In this document: positions 56,432 through 64,000 of the stretch, piece after piece
Layout of the letters: every line of letters begins with the position of its first letter
How positions within the stretch are numbered: position 1 is the first letter of the stretch
NCBI RefSeq assembly: GCF_018612875.1
Contig: NZ_JAGGRI010000023.1
Location: forward strand, 62,001-126,000
DNA: 64,000 nucleotides
Origin: Lysobacter sp. ISL-50
Lineage (GTDB): Bacteria; Pseudomonadota; Gammaproteobacteria; Xanthomonadales; Xanthomonadaceae
Direction of reading: 5' to 3'
The notes under the pieces: generated by a model
The model's input: only the letters and a program-made list of their open reading frames with translations
What the model was told of the DNA's origin: nothing
The model's database searches: none
Translations under genes and position numbers: made by a program

Positions 56432-56573
56432 CCTCTCTCGCGCAGCGGGAGAGGGGTTGGGGTGAGGGCGCGGAGCGCCGAAGGCGCAAGCTGCTTTTGC
56501 TGTTGTTTCCAGTTAAAGCAACGGCAAGAGCGCCCTCAACCTAACCCTCTCCCGCGCAGCGGGAGAGGGGACT
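56432..56573. repeat. Facing REP-like palindromes between argG and argE'
   Basis: CCCCTCTCTCGCGCAGCGGG (about 56431) and CCCTCTCCCGCGCAGCGGGA (about 56543), with GGGGTTGGGGTGAGGG and CCCTCAACCTAACCC flanks, form two hairpins in one pair. The 219-bp gap contains nothing else. Confidence 0.8.
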
Positions 56574-56634
56574 GAAAGCAAGCTGATTCATACCGCAGCC
56601 GAACCATCGCCAAGACCTGACGAGCCCCCACTCC

Positions 56635-57726
56635 ATGCTCCCCGACGTCCTCAAGCACCTGCAGGCCCTGGTGTCCTACGACACCCGCAATCCGCCGCGC
56701 GATATCGGCACCGACGGCATTTTCGATTACCTGCGCAGCCAGCTGAGCGGCTTCAATGTCGATGTGATCGATCACGGCGCCGGCGCGGTGTCGCTGTTCG
56801 CCGTGCGCGGCACGCCGCGCCGCTTGTTCAACGTCCATCTGGACACCGTGCCGTCCTCGGAAGCCTGGAGCGCCGATCCGCACACGCTGCGGGTCACCGA
56901 TGACCGCGCGATCGGCCTGGGTTCGTGCGATATCAAGGGTGCCGCCGCCGGCCTGCTGGCCGCGGCCGCGGTCACCACGGGCGATGCCGCGTTCTTGTTC
57001 AGCACCGACGAAGAAGCCAACGACGCGCGCTGCATCGCCGGTTTTCTCGGCACCGATCACGGCTTCCTGGAAGCCATCGTGGCCGAGCCGACGATGTGCG
57101 AGGCGGTGCTGGCCCATCGCGGCATCAGCTCGGTGCAACTGCGCTTCCGCGGCGTCGCCGGCCACGCCTCCGGCGCCAATGCCATGCAGGCCAGCGCGCT
57201 GCATCAGGCGATCCGCTGGGGCGGCAAGGCGCTCGATCACGTCGAAGCGCAGTCGCACCAGCGCTTCGGCGGGCTCACCGGCCTGCGCTTCAATATCGGC
57301 CGCATCGAAGGCGGCATCAAGGCGAACATGATCGCCTCCAGCGCCGATCTGCGCTTCGGTTTCCGCCCGCTGCCCTCGCAGTCCATCGACAGCCTGCACG
57401 AAGTGTTCGGCACGCTGATCGACGCCGGCGCGATCGAACGCTACGAAGAAACCTTTCGCGGCCCGCCGCTGCCGGCCGGCGATGTCGCCGCCGCCGAGGA
57501 CCGCCGCCTGGAAGCGCGCGATCTGGCCGACGCGCTGAACCTGCCGATCGGCAACGCGGTGGATTTCTGGACCGAAGCCTCGCTGTTCTCGGCCTCCGGC
57601 CTGACCTCGATTGTCTACGGCCCGGGCGACATCGCCCAGGCGCACACCGCCGACGAATGGGTCGCGCTGGAACAACTGCAACGTTACGCCGACGCCGTCG
57701 CGCGGATCATGGGGAGCAACGCGTAA
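56635..57726 (+). CDS. argE': N-acetylcitrulline deacetylase (ArgE')
   Basis: This 363-residue M20-family metallopeptidase removes the acetyl group from N-acetylcitrulline. Metal-site residues are in [22 protein letters not shown] and [11 protein letters not shown], and the dimerisation domain is about 165-270. It is clearly the ArgE type. In a cluster that makes N-acetylcitrulline, this gene is the acetylcitrulline deacetylase of Xanthomonas rather than an acetylornithine deacetylase. That assignment relies on the neighbouring argF'. Its stop overlaps the next ATG by one base. Confidence 0.9.
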   Translation: MLPDVLKHLQALVSYDTRNPPRDIGTDGIFDYLRSQLSGFNVDVIDHGAGAVSLFAVRGTPRRLFNVHLDTVPSSEAWSADPHTLRVTDDRAIGLGSCDIKGAAAGLLAAAAVTTGDAAFLFSTDEEANDARCIAGFLGTDHGFLEAIVAEPTMCEAVLAHRGISSVQLRFRGVAGHASGANAMQASALHQAIRWGGKALDHVEAQSHQRFGGLTGLRFNIGRIEGGIKANMIASSADLRFGFRPLPSQSIDSLHEVFGTLIDAGAIERYEETFRGPPLPAGDVAAAEDRRLEARDLADALNLPIGNAVDFWTEASLFSASGLTSIVYGPGDIAQAHTADEWVALEQLQRYADAVARIMGSNA

Positions 57727-59054
57727 TGAGCGTATCGATGGACAATCATCTGCAAACGCGCCAGACCATCGTGCGGTTGCTGTCGAGCATGGCCAGCGCG
57801 AAGGAAATCTCGCAGTACCTCAAGCGGTTTTCGCAACTCGATTCCAAGCGCTTCGCCGTGGTCAAGGTCGGCGGCGCGGTGCTGCGCGACGATCTGGCCG
57901 CGCTGACGTCATCGCTGGCGTTCCTGCAGGACGTGGGCCTGACCCCGATCGTGATTCACGGCGCCGGCCCGCAGCTCGATGAAGAATTGTCGGCCGCCGG
58001 CATCGTCAAGCAGACCGTCAACGGCCTGCGCGTGACTTCGCCCGAGGCGCTGGCGATCGTGCGCCGCGTGTTCCAGGCGCAGAACCTCAAGCTGGTGGAA
58101 GCGCTGCAGTCCGGCGACGGCCGCGCCACCTCGATCATCTCCGGCGTGTTCGAAGCCGATTACCTCGACCGCGACACCTACGGCCTGGTCGGCGAGGTGA
58201 AGAAGGTCAATCTGGCGCCGATCGAAGCCAGCCTGCAGGCCGGTTCGATCCCGGTGATCGCCAGCCTCGGCGAAACCGCTGGCGGCCAGATCCTCAACGT
58301 CAACGCCGACTTCGCCGCGAACGAACTGGTGCAGGTGCTGCAGCCGTACAAGATCGTGTTCCTGACCGGCACCGGCGGCCTGCTCGACGACAGCGGCAAA
58401 GTCATCGATTCGATCAACCTGTCCACCGAGTACGAGCACTTGATCCAGCAGCCGTGGATCAACGGCGGCATGCGGGTCAAGATCGAGCAGATCAAGGATC
58501 TGCTGGATAAGTTGCCGCTGACCTCGTCGGTGTCGATCACCAAGCCGGCCGAGCTGGCGAAGGAATTGTTCACCCACAAAGGCTCGGGCACGCTGGTGCG
58601 GCGCGGCGAGCGCGTGCAGCAGGCGAAGGGTTGGGATCAACTCGATCGGGTGCGCCTGCGCTCGCTGATCGAGTCCGCGTTCGGGCGCAGGCTGGTCGAT
58701 GACTATTTCGAGCGCACCACGCTCAAGCAGGCCTACGTCAGCGAGAACTATCGCGCCGCGGTGATTTTGATCGAAGCCGAAGGCCGCACCTATCTGGACA
58801 AGTTCGCGGTGCTCGACGACGCCCAGGGCGAAGGCCTCGGCCGCGCGGTGTGGCAGGTCATGCGCGAGCAGAATCCGAGCATTTTCTGGCGTTCGCGCCA
58901 CGGCAACGCGGTCAATCCGTTCTATTACTCCGAGTCCGACGGCTGCCTCAAGCAGGAGAAGTGGAAGGTGTTCTGGTACGGCATGAACGGCTTCGACGAA
59001 ATCGCCGCCTGCGTCGATTACTCCAGCCGCCGCGCGCCCACCCTGGAGGACTGA
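57726..59054 (+). CDS. argB: Bifunctional N-acetylglutamate kinase/synthase
   Basis: The 442-residue protein has an amino-acid-kinase domain (about 30-290: [45 protein letters not shown]) and a C-terminal GNAT acetyltransferase domain (about 300-440: [36 protein letters not shown]). It makes acetylglutamate from acetyl-CoA and glutamate and then phosphorylates it. Such fusions are known in Xanthomonas and related bacteria and may be inhibited by arginine. GGGGAG lies upstream of the ATG. No separate argA is needed. Confidence 0.94.
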   Translation: MSVSMDNHLQTRQTIVRLLSSMASAKEISQYLKRFSQLDSKRFAVVKVGGAVLRDDLAALTSSLAFLQDVGLTPIVIHGAGPQLDEELSAAGIVKQTVNGLRVTSPEALAIVRRVFQAQNLKLVEALQSGDGRATSIISGVFEADYLDRDTYGLVGEVKKVNLAPIEASLQAGSIPVIASLGETAGGQILNVNADFAANELVQVLQPYKIVFLTGTGGLLDDSGKVIDSINLSTEYEHLIQQPWINGGMRVKIEQIKDLLDKLPLTSSVSITKPAELAKELFTHKGSGTLVRRGERVQQAKGWDQLDRVRLRSLIESAFGRRLVDDYFERTTLKQAYVSENYRAAVILIEAEGRTYLDKFAVLDDAQGEGLGRAVWQVMREQNPSIFWRSRHGNAVNPFYYSESDGCLKQEKWKVFWYGMNGFDEIAACVDYSSRRAPTLED

Positions 59055-59057
59055 GCG

Positions 59058-59687
59058 ATGAGCGAACAGGCCCATGCCGCGTGGAGCGCGCAGCCGCGCC
59101 TGAGCGGCGAACACGTGACCTTGGAGCCGTTGAGCCGCGCCCACGCCGATGGTCTGCGCGCGGCGTTGGCCGGCGGCGAACTGGCGCAGGCCTGGTACAC
59201 CAACGTGCCCGCGCCGGACGGCGTGGACGCCTACATCGACAGCGCGCTGGCGATGCAGGCCAAGGGCGCGGCCTGGGCCTTCGTCGTGCTCGACGCGGCC
59301 GGCGAGGTGGTCGGCAGCACGCGTTACTACGATTTGGACCCGGCGGTGCCGCGCGTGCAGATCGGCTATACCTTCTATGCGCCGCGCGTTCAGCGCACCG
59401 GTTTGAACACTCAGGCCAAGTGGTTGCTGCTCGGCCACGCCTTCGAGAAGATGGGCTGCATCGCGGTCGGTTTCGAGACCAGTTGGTTCAACCTGGCCTC
59501 GCGCACCGCGATCGCGCGCCTGGGCGCCAAGCAGGACGGCGTGCTGCGCAACCATCGCCGTCACGCCGACGGCAGCGCGCGCGATACGGTCGCGTTTTCG
59601 ATCATCGACAACGAATGGCCGGCGGTGAAGCGTAATCTGCAGTACAAACTGGACCGGCACGGCAATGGAGCGAGCACGCATGGCTAA
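59058..59687 (+). CDS. GNAT-family N-acetyltransferase of unknown substrate
   Basis: The 209-residue protein starts at ATG 59058, four bases after argB. RimJ/RimL-type features are [52 protein letters not shown] with an acetyl-CoA loop, and [14 protein letters not shown]. It is in the same position as a GNAT gene in Xanthomonas arginine clusters, but the substrate is not known. Its stop is inside argC's start region, so the two overlap by 8 bp. Confidence 0.85.
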   Translation: MSEQAHAAWSAQPRLSGEHVTLEPLSRAHADGLRAALAGGELAQAWYTNVPAPDGVDAYIDSALAMQAKGAAWAFVVLDAAGEVVGSTRYYDLDPAVPRVQIGYTFYAPRVQRTGLNTQAKWLLLGHAFEKMGCIAVGFETSWFNLASRTAIARLGAKQDGVLRNHRRHADGSARDTVAFSIIDNEWPAVKRNLQYKLDRHGNGASTHG

Positions 59688-60645
59688 GACCGTTGGCATC
59701 GTAGGCGCGCGCGGCCATGTCGGCGCCGACCTGATCCGGCTGATCGCGGCGCATCCGCGCTTCGAGCTGGCCTTCGTGTCCTCGCGCGAACTGGCCGGGC
59801 AGCGTCTGGCCGAACACATTCCCGAATACGCGGCGAAGAATTCCGATCTGCGCTACAGCTCGCCGAGCCACGAAGAACTGCCCGGCCTGGGCGCCGACGC
59901 GGTGGTGCTGGCGCTGCCCAACGGCAAGGCCGCCGATTGCGTGGCCGCGTTCGATGCGGTCGGCGCCGAGCCGGTGATCATCGACCTGTCGGCCGATTAC
60001 CGCTTCGACGATCACTGGTATTACGGCCTGCCCGAACTCACCCGCGCCGGTTATCACGGCCAGCGCCGTATCAGCAATCCGGGCTGCTACGCCAGCGCCA
60101 TGCAGTTGGCGATCGCGCCGCTGCTCAACGTGCTGGAAGGCCCGGTGCAGTGTTTCGGCGTCTCGGGTTATTCCGGCGCCGGCACCACGCCGTCGGATAA
60201 GAACGATCCCGACAAGCTGCGCGACAACCTGATGCCGTATGCGCTGACCGGGCACCTGCACGAACGCGAAGTGACCCGGCACCTGGGCCATCCGGTCGAA
60301 TTCATGCCGCACGTGGCCGCGCATTTCCGCGGCCTCACCATCACCTCGAACCTGCATCTGTCGCGGCGCTTCGATCGCGAGGAGCTGGTCGAGCACTATC
60401 ACCGCCATTACGACGGCGAACCGATGGTGCGGGTGCAGGAAGAGGCGCCGTGGGTCAGCAAGATCGCCGGCAAGCATCATGTCGATATCGGCGGCTTCAC
60501 CATGGCCGAAGACGGGCGCCGGGTGGTGGTGGTTTCGACCTTGGACAATCTGCTCAAGGGCGCGGCGACGCAGGCCTTGCAGAATTTGAATGTGGCGTTC
60601 GGGTTCGAGGAGTTGCTTGGGATTGAGGTGGAGCCAGTCGCCTGA
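59680..60645 (+). CDS. argC: N-acetyl-gamma-glutamyl-phosphate reductase
   Basis: This 321-residue enzyme makes N-acetylglutamate semialdehyde with NADPH. It has the dinucleotide motif [16 protein letters not shown], the catalytic Cys136 in [15 protein letters not shown], and [11 protein letters not shown] chose ATG 59680, with GGAG nine bases upstream; ATG 59665 adds five residues with no ribosome site. It overlaps the GNAT gene. The length is normal for the short ArgC type. Confidence 0.95.
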   Translation: MAKTVGIVGARGHVGADLIRLIAAHPRFELAFVSSRELAGQRLAEHIPEYAAKNSDLRYSSPSHEELPGLGADAVVLALPNGKAADCVAAFDAVGAEPVIIDLSADYRFDDHWYYGLPELTRAGYHGQRRISNPGCYASAMQLAIAPLLNVLEGPVQCFGVSGYSGAGTTPSDKNDPDKLRDNLMPYALTGHLHEREVTRHLGHPVEFMPHVAAHFRGLTITSNLHLSRRFDREELVEHYHRHYDGEPMVRVQEEAPWVSKIAGKHHVDIGGFTMAEDGRRVVVVSTLDNLLKGAATQALQNLNVAFGFEELLGIEVEPVA

Positions 60646-60690
60646 TCGGCCGCCCGTGCGGGTGCCCTTTAAAAAAGGACGCCCCATGCC

Positions 60691-60823
60691 GTTGCCCCCT
60701 TTGAAAAAGGGGGCGGACGACCGCGAAGCGGACGCGGGGGATTCGCTTTTGCTTTGGCTGTTGCGTGTAAGGCAAAAGCAAAAGCGAATCCCCCCTATCC
60801 CCCCTTTTTCAAAGGGGGGAACT
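60691..60823. repeat. Long palindromic element (MITE-like) between argC and proS
   Basis: The left end GTTGCCCCCTTTGAAAAAGG faces the right end CCCCCTTTTTCAAAGGGGGG, and inside them GGGGGATTCGCTTTTGCTTT faces GCAAAAGCGAATCCCCCC. The element is about 130 bp, with nested inverted repeats and no coding potential. Half of it occurs at 33245-33287. The arms would fold into a long hairpin. Confidence 0.8.
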
Positions 60824-60875
60824 GCGGTGCGGTTGGCGGGGTAGTGCATCGCCGGTTCAAGAATCTGGAGTCGTT

Positions 60876-62204
60876 ATGCGTTTGTCGCGTTACCTGTTGC
60901 CGACCTTGAAGGAAAACCCCGCCGACGCGCAGATCGCCTCGCACCGGCTCATGCTGCGCGCCGGATTGATCCGCCAGGAAGCGGCCGGCATCTATTCGTG
61001 GCTGCCGGCGGGGCTGCGCGTGCTGCGCAAGATCGAAGCCATCGTCCGTGATGAGATGAACCGCGCCGGCGCGCTGGAACTGCTGATGCCGACCCTACAA
61101 CTGGCCGACCTGTGGCGCGAAAGCGGCCGCTACGACGCCTACGGCCCGGAGATGCTGCGCATCAAGGACCGCCACGAGCGCGAGCTGCTGTACGGCCCCA
61201 CCAACGAAGACATGATCACGGCGATCTTCCGCGCCAACGTCAAGTCGTATCGCGCGCTGCCGATGAACCTGTACCACGTGCAATGGAAATTCCGCGACGA
61301 ACAACGCCCGCGCTTCGGCGTGATGCGCGGCCGCGAGTTCCTGATGAAGGACGCGTACTCCTTCGACATCGACGAAGCCGCCGCGCGCCGTTCCTACCAG
61401 CGCATGTTCGTCGCCTACCTGCGCACGTTCGCGCGCATGGGCATCCGCGCCATTCCGATGCGCGCCGAGACCGGCCCGATCGGCGGCGATCTGTCGCACG
61501 AATTCCTGGTGCTGGCGCAGACCGGCGAATCGGCCGTGTACTGCGACCGCGCCGTGCTCGATCTGCCGATTCCCGCCGACGACACCGATTACGACGGCGA
61601 CCTGAGCGGCATCGTCCAGCAATGGACCAGCCGCTACGCCGCCACCGAGGACGTGCACGACATCGAGCGCTTCGAACGCGAAGTCCCGGCCGACCAGCGC
61701 ATACAGACGCGAGGTATCGAAGTCGGGCAGGTGTTCTACTTCGGCACCAAATACTCCGCGCCGATGAAAGCATTGGTGACCACGCCCGAAGGCGAGGAGC
61801 GCCCGATCCACGGCGGCTCCTACGGCATCGGCGTGTCGCGCCTGTTGGGCGCGATCATCGAAGCCAGCCACGACGAAGCCGGCATCGTCTGGCCCGACGC
61901 GGTGGCGCCGTTCAACGTCGGCCTGGTCAACCTGGACCCCGGCGACGCGCAAATCGACGAGGTCTGCGCCAACCTGCAGACCGGGCTGGAACTGCTCGGC
62001 GTCGATGCCCTGCACGACGACACCGACGATCGCGCCGGGGTGAAATTCGCGCGCATGGACCTGCTGGGCCTGCCGTGGCAGATCGTGATCGGCCGGCGCG
62101 GGCTGGCTCGCGGCGTGGTCGAACTCAAGCGTCGCGCCGGCGGCGAGCGCGTCGAACTGTCGCCCGCCGAAGCGATTGCTCGCATTACCGCGCCGTTAGT
62201 ATAA
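60876..62204 (+). CDS. proS: Prolyl-tRNA synthetase, short alphaproteobacterial type
   Basis: This 442-residue class-II synthetase starts at ATG 60876 ([15 protein letters not shown]). Motif 1 is in [20 protein letters not shown], motif 2 in [19 protein letters not shown], and motif 3 in [18 protein letters not shown]; an anticodon-binding domain follows. The usual bacterial enzyme (about 570 residues) has a 180-residue editing insert between motifs 2 and 3. Here only about 70 residues lie there, as in alphaproteobacteria, so alanyl-tRNA(Pro) editing would need a separate protein. It sits between argC and argH in the same direction. All catalytic motifs are intact. Confidence 0.94.
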   Translation: MRLSRYLLPTLKENPADAQIASHRLMLRAGLIRQEAAGIYSWLPAGLRVLRKIEAIVRDEMNRAGALELLMPTLQLADLWRESGRYDAYGPEMLRIKDRHERELLYGPTNEDMITAIFRANVKSYRALPMNLYHVQWKFRDEQRPRFGVMRGREFLMKDAYSFDIDEAAARRSYQRMFVAYLRTFARMGIRAIPMRAETGPIGGDLSHEFLVLAQTGESAVYCDRAVLDLPIPADDTDYDGDLSGIVQQWTSRYAATEDVHDIERFEREVPADQRIQTRGIEVGQVFYFGTKYSAPMKALVTTPEGEERPIHGGSYGIGVSRLLGAIIEASHDEAGIVWPDAVAPFNVGLVNLDPGDAQIDEVCANLQTGLELLGVDALHDDTDDRAGVKFARMDLLGLPWQIVIGRRGLARGVVELKRRAGGERVELSPAEAIARITAPLV

Positions 62205-62213
62205 AAAACGAGT

Positions 62214-62285
62214 AGAGAGGAGTGAGGAGTGAGTAACAGCCCACGTGCCGGAGCGATTGCTTTTACTCACTCCTCGCTTCTCTCC
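62214..62285. repeat. Inverted repeat between proS and argH
   Basis: AGAGAGGAGTGAGGAGTGAG (about 62214-62233) faces CTCACTCCTCGCTTCTCTCC (about 62266-62285). The arms pair almost fully, leaving a loop of about 30 bases. No T-run follows. Confidence 0.75.
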
Positions 62286-62333
62286 AATCGTTCTTCCCCA
62301 ATCTGAACCTGACGACCCGTGAGCCCCGCCCCC

Positions 62334-63623
62334 ATGTCCGATCTGCTTTGGCAAAAACCCGGCGTCAAGGTCGACGCGCGCATCCAGAACTTCCTCGCCG
62401 GCGAGGACGTGATTCTCGATCGCGAATTTTTCCTGTTCGATATCCAGGCCAGTGCCGCGCACGCGCAGGGCCTGCAGCAGATCGGCATCCTCAGCGCGGA
62501 TGAACTCGACTGCCTGTCGCGCGAACTCGACGTGCTGGCGGAGGATTTCAAGGCCGGCCGCTTCGTCCTCGACGATCGTTTCGAGGACGGCCATTCGGCG
62601 ATCGAAGGCCGCCTGATCGAACGGCTCGGCGACGCCGGCCGCAAGATCCACACCGGCCGCAGCCGCAACGACCAGATTCTGGTCGCCACGCGCCTGTGGT
62701 TGAAAGACCGCCTCGGCCGCCTGTACGCGCTGTGCCGCGAAACCGCCGAGGTCGCGCTCGCCCGCGCGCAAGCCGAAAGCGCGCTGCCGCTGCCGGGCTA
62801 CACCCACCTGCAACGCGCGGTGGTGTCCAGCGCCGGCATGTGGTGGGGCGCCTGGGCCGAAGGCTTCATCGACAACGCCCTGCGCGCGAAGCAGACGCTG
62901 GAGTGGGTCGATGCCAATCCGCTCGGCAGCGCCGCCGGTTACGGCGTCAACTTGCCGCTGGCGCGCGATCACACCACCGCCGCGCTCGGCTTCGGACGCC
63001 TGCAGGTGTCGGCCGCCTACGCGCAGCTCTCGCGCGGCAAGTTCGAACTCGGCGCCATCGATGCGCTTTCCACCGCCGTGCTCGACCTGCGCCGCCTGGC
63101 CTGGGATCTGAGCCTGTTCACCAGCGCCGAATTCGGTTTCGTCGCGTTGCCGGCCGAATACACCACCGGCAGTTCGATCATGCCGAACAAGCGCAACCCG
63201 GACGTGATCGAACTCATGCGCGCCAGCTACGCCAGCATTGCCGCCGGCCGCGCCGAGATCGAACACCTGCTGTCGCTGCCGTCGGGTTATCACCGCGATC
63301 TGCAGTTCTCCAAGGGCGCGATCTTCCACGCCTTCGGCCGCGGCCTGGGCGCGCTGGAACTGCTGCCCGACCTGCTGCGCAATCTGGAATGGAAGCCGGA
63401 GAAGATCCGCGCCGCGCTCGATCCGTCGATGTATTCGACCGATCTCGCCGTCGATCTGGCGCGCCAGGGCCTGCCGTTCCGCGACGCCTACAAACAGGCC
63501 GCCGATCCGGCGCGCTGGGCGCAAGGCGATCCCGAGGCCAGTCTGGCCGCGCGCGTGTCGCCCGGCGCCGCCGCCGACTTGCGCCTGGACACGCTCAGGC
63601 AACGTTTGCAGGCGCTGACATGA
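62334..63623 (+). CDS. argH: Argininosuccinate lyase
   Basis: This 429-residue enzyme splits argininosuccinate into arginine and fumarate, the last step. It has [30 protein letters not shown] and the catalytic [19 protein letters not shown] loop. I chose ATG 62334 ([10 protein letters not shown]), the conserved start; GTG 62319 would add five residues. Ribosome signals are weak at both. Its stop overlaps proB by 4 bp. The length is at the short end of the family, as usual in xanthomonads. Confidence 0.95.
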   Translation: MSDLLWQKPGVKVDARIQNFLAGEDVILDREFFLFDIQASAAHAQGLQQIGILSADELDCLSRELDVLAEDFKAGRFVLDDRFEDGHSAIEGRLIERLGDAGRKIHTGRSRNDQILVATRLWLKDRLGRLYALCRETAEVALARAQAESALPLPGYTHLQRAVVSSAGMWWGAWAEGFIDNALRAKQTLEWVDANPLGSAAGYGVNLPLARDHTTAALGFGRLQVSAAYAQLSRGKFELGAIDALSTAVLDLRRLAWDLSLFTSAEFGFVALPAEYTTGSSIMPNKRNPDVIELMRASYASIAAGRAEIEHLLSLPSGYHRDLQFSKGAIFHAFGRGLGALELLPDLLRNLEWKPEKIRAALDPSMYSTDLAVDLARQGLPFRDAYKQAADPARWAQGDPEASLAARVSPGAAADLRLDTLRQRLQALT

Positions 63624-64000
63624 CCGCGCCGGCAAAGGATTTCGCTGCGCAGCCTTTGCCGCCCTGGCGCCGCGCCGTGCTCAAGGTCGGCAGCAGCCTG
63701 CTCGCCGGCTTCGCCGATCAAAGCGGCGGCGGACTCGATCCGCGCTACGCCGCGGGCCTGGCACGTTTCATCGAACAAGCGCGCGCGCAGCAGCGCGAAG
63801 TGGTGCTGGTGTCGTCCGGCGCGGTCGCCGCCGGCCGCAGCCGCATCGACGCGGGCGGCAACGGCTTGGTGTTGCGTCAGGCGCTCGCGGCCTTGGGTCA
63901 GGCCTCGCTGATCGCGTTCTGGCAACAACTGTCGAGCGTGCCGGTGGCGCAAGTGCTGCTGACCCACGACGATCTGCGCAACCGCCGTCGCTATCTCAAT
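63620..64000 (+). CDS. proB: Glutamate 5-kinase, partial (runs off the window)
   Basis: The first 127 residues start at ATG 63620. [17 protein letters not shown] is the ATP-binding start of amino-acid kinases, and [14 protein letters not shown] is the characteristic proB block. [21 protein letters not shown] and [15 protein letters not shown] follow in the normal order. The enzyme phosphorylates glutamate to start proline synthesis. The argH-proB linkage is typical of xanthomonads, and proA would be expected just beyond 64000. Confidence 0.95.
   Translation, partial: MTAPAKDFAAQPLPPWRRAVLKVGSSLLAGFADQSGGGLDPRYAAGLARFIEQARAQQREVVLVSSGAVAAGRSRIDAGGNGLVLRQALAALGQASLIAFWQQLSSVPVAQVLLTHDDLRNRRRYLN

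Overview
The window looks like a Lysobacter-type chromosome (Xanthomonadaceae). The evidence is very high GC with strong GC at third codon positions, the acetylated arginine pathway peculiar to this family (acetylornithine carbamoyltransferase, acetylcitrulline deacetylase and a fused acetylglutamate kinase/synthase in one cluster), secreted peptidoglycan-attacking enzymes, and many copies of short palindromic and heptamer repeats typical of these genomes.

Positions 1 to about 12,000 are an accessory island with visibly lower GC, decayed genes and an IS3-family remnant. Its centre is a complete QatABCD antiphage operon on the minus strand (10436 to 5444). A gene for a poly-gamma-glutamate hydrolase (YjqB/PghP family) follows 4 bp after qatD but is broken at an 8-base homopolymer. 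Further down are a DUF4238 gene, also broken at an 8-base homopolymer, and a lone PD-(D/E)XK nuclease candidate. The island ends with an AlpA-type regulator gene, a tRNA-3'-end-like sequence (about 11990-12015) and a terminator, which together look like an integration site. No integrase is seen, so the other end must lie before position 1.

From 12,100 onward the sequence is core-like. 12.3-17.6 kb holds an RstAB-like two-component system, an asparagine-synthetase-like enzyme lacking its N-terminal cysteine, and a small secreted protein. 18.1-23.5 kb holds a SpoIID/LytB protein and an amidase sharing one C-terminal SH3-like domain, then dihydroxyacetone kinase. 23.6-28.2 kb holds tRNA-Ala(CGC), RNase D, a formylglycine-enzyme-fold lipoprotein and an M48 peptidase. 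28.2-31.1 kb holds a polyhydroxyalkanoate block (two PhaB-type reductases around PhaR). 31.2-37.6 kb holds gluQRS, htpX, a FimX-like degenerate c-di-GMP protein, epmB and efp. 37.8-42.6 kb holds an MTA/SAH-deaminase-type hydrolase, ubiG, gph, a prenyl-synthase-like protein and folE2. 43-49.6 kb holds a diguanylate cyclase, a YiiX-like protein, an M23 peptidase, pyrC, yidD and a DksA-like protein with a histone-H1-like tail. 49.8-53.7 kb holds an MFS-sufE-cysS operon and a small exported protein.

The last 10 kb is the arginine cluster argF'-argG-argE'-argB(A)-GNAT-argC-proS-argH-proB. It makes arginine through N-acetylcitrulline, and a short alphaproteobacterial-type prolyl-tRNA synthetase is inserted in it. 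proB runs off the window. Intergenic gaps in the core are full of repeats (heptamer arrays, several REP-like palindromes, a 140-bp tandem repeat), while core reading frames are intact. Frameshifts are confined to the island.
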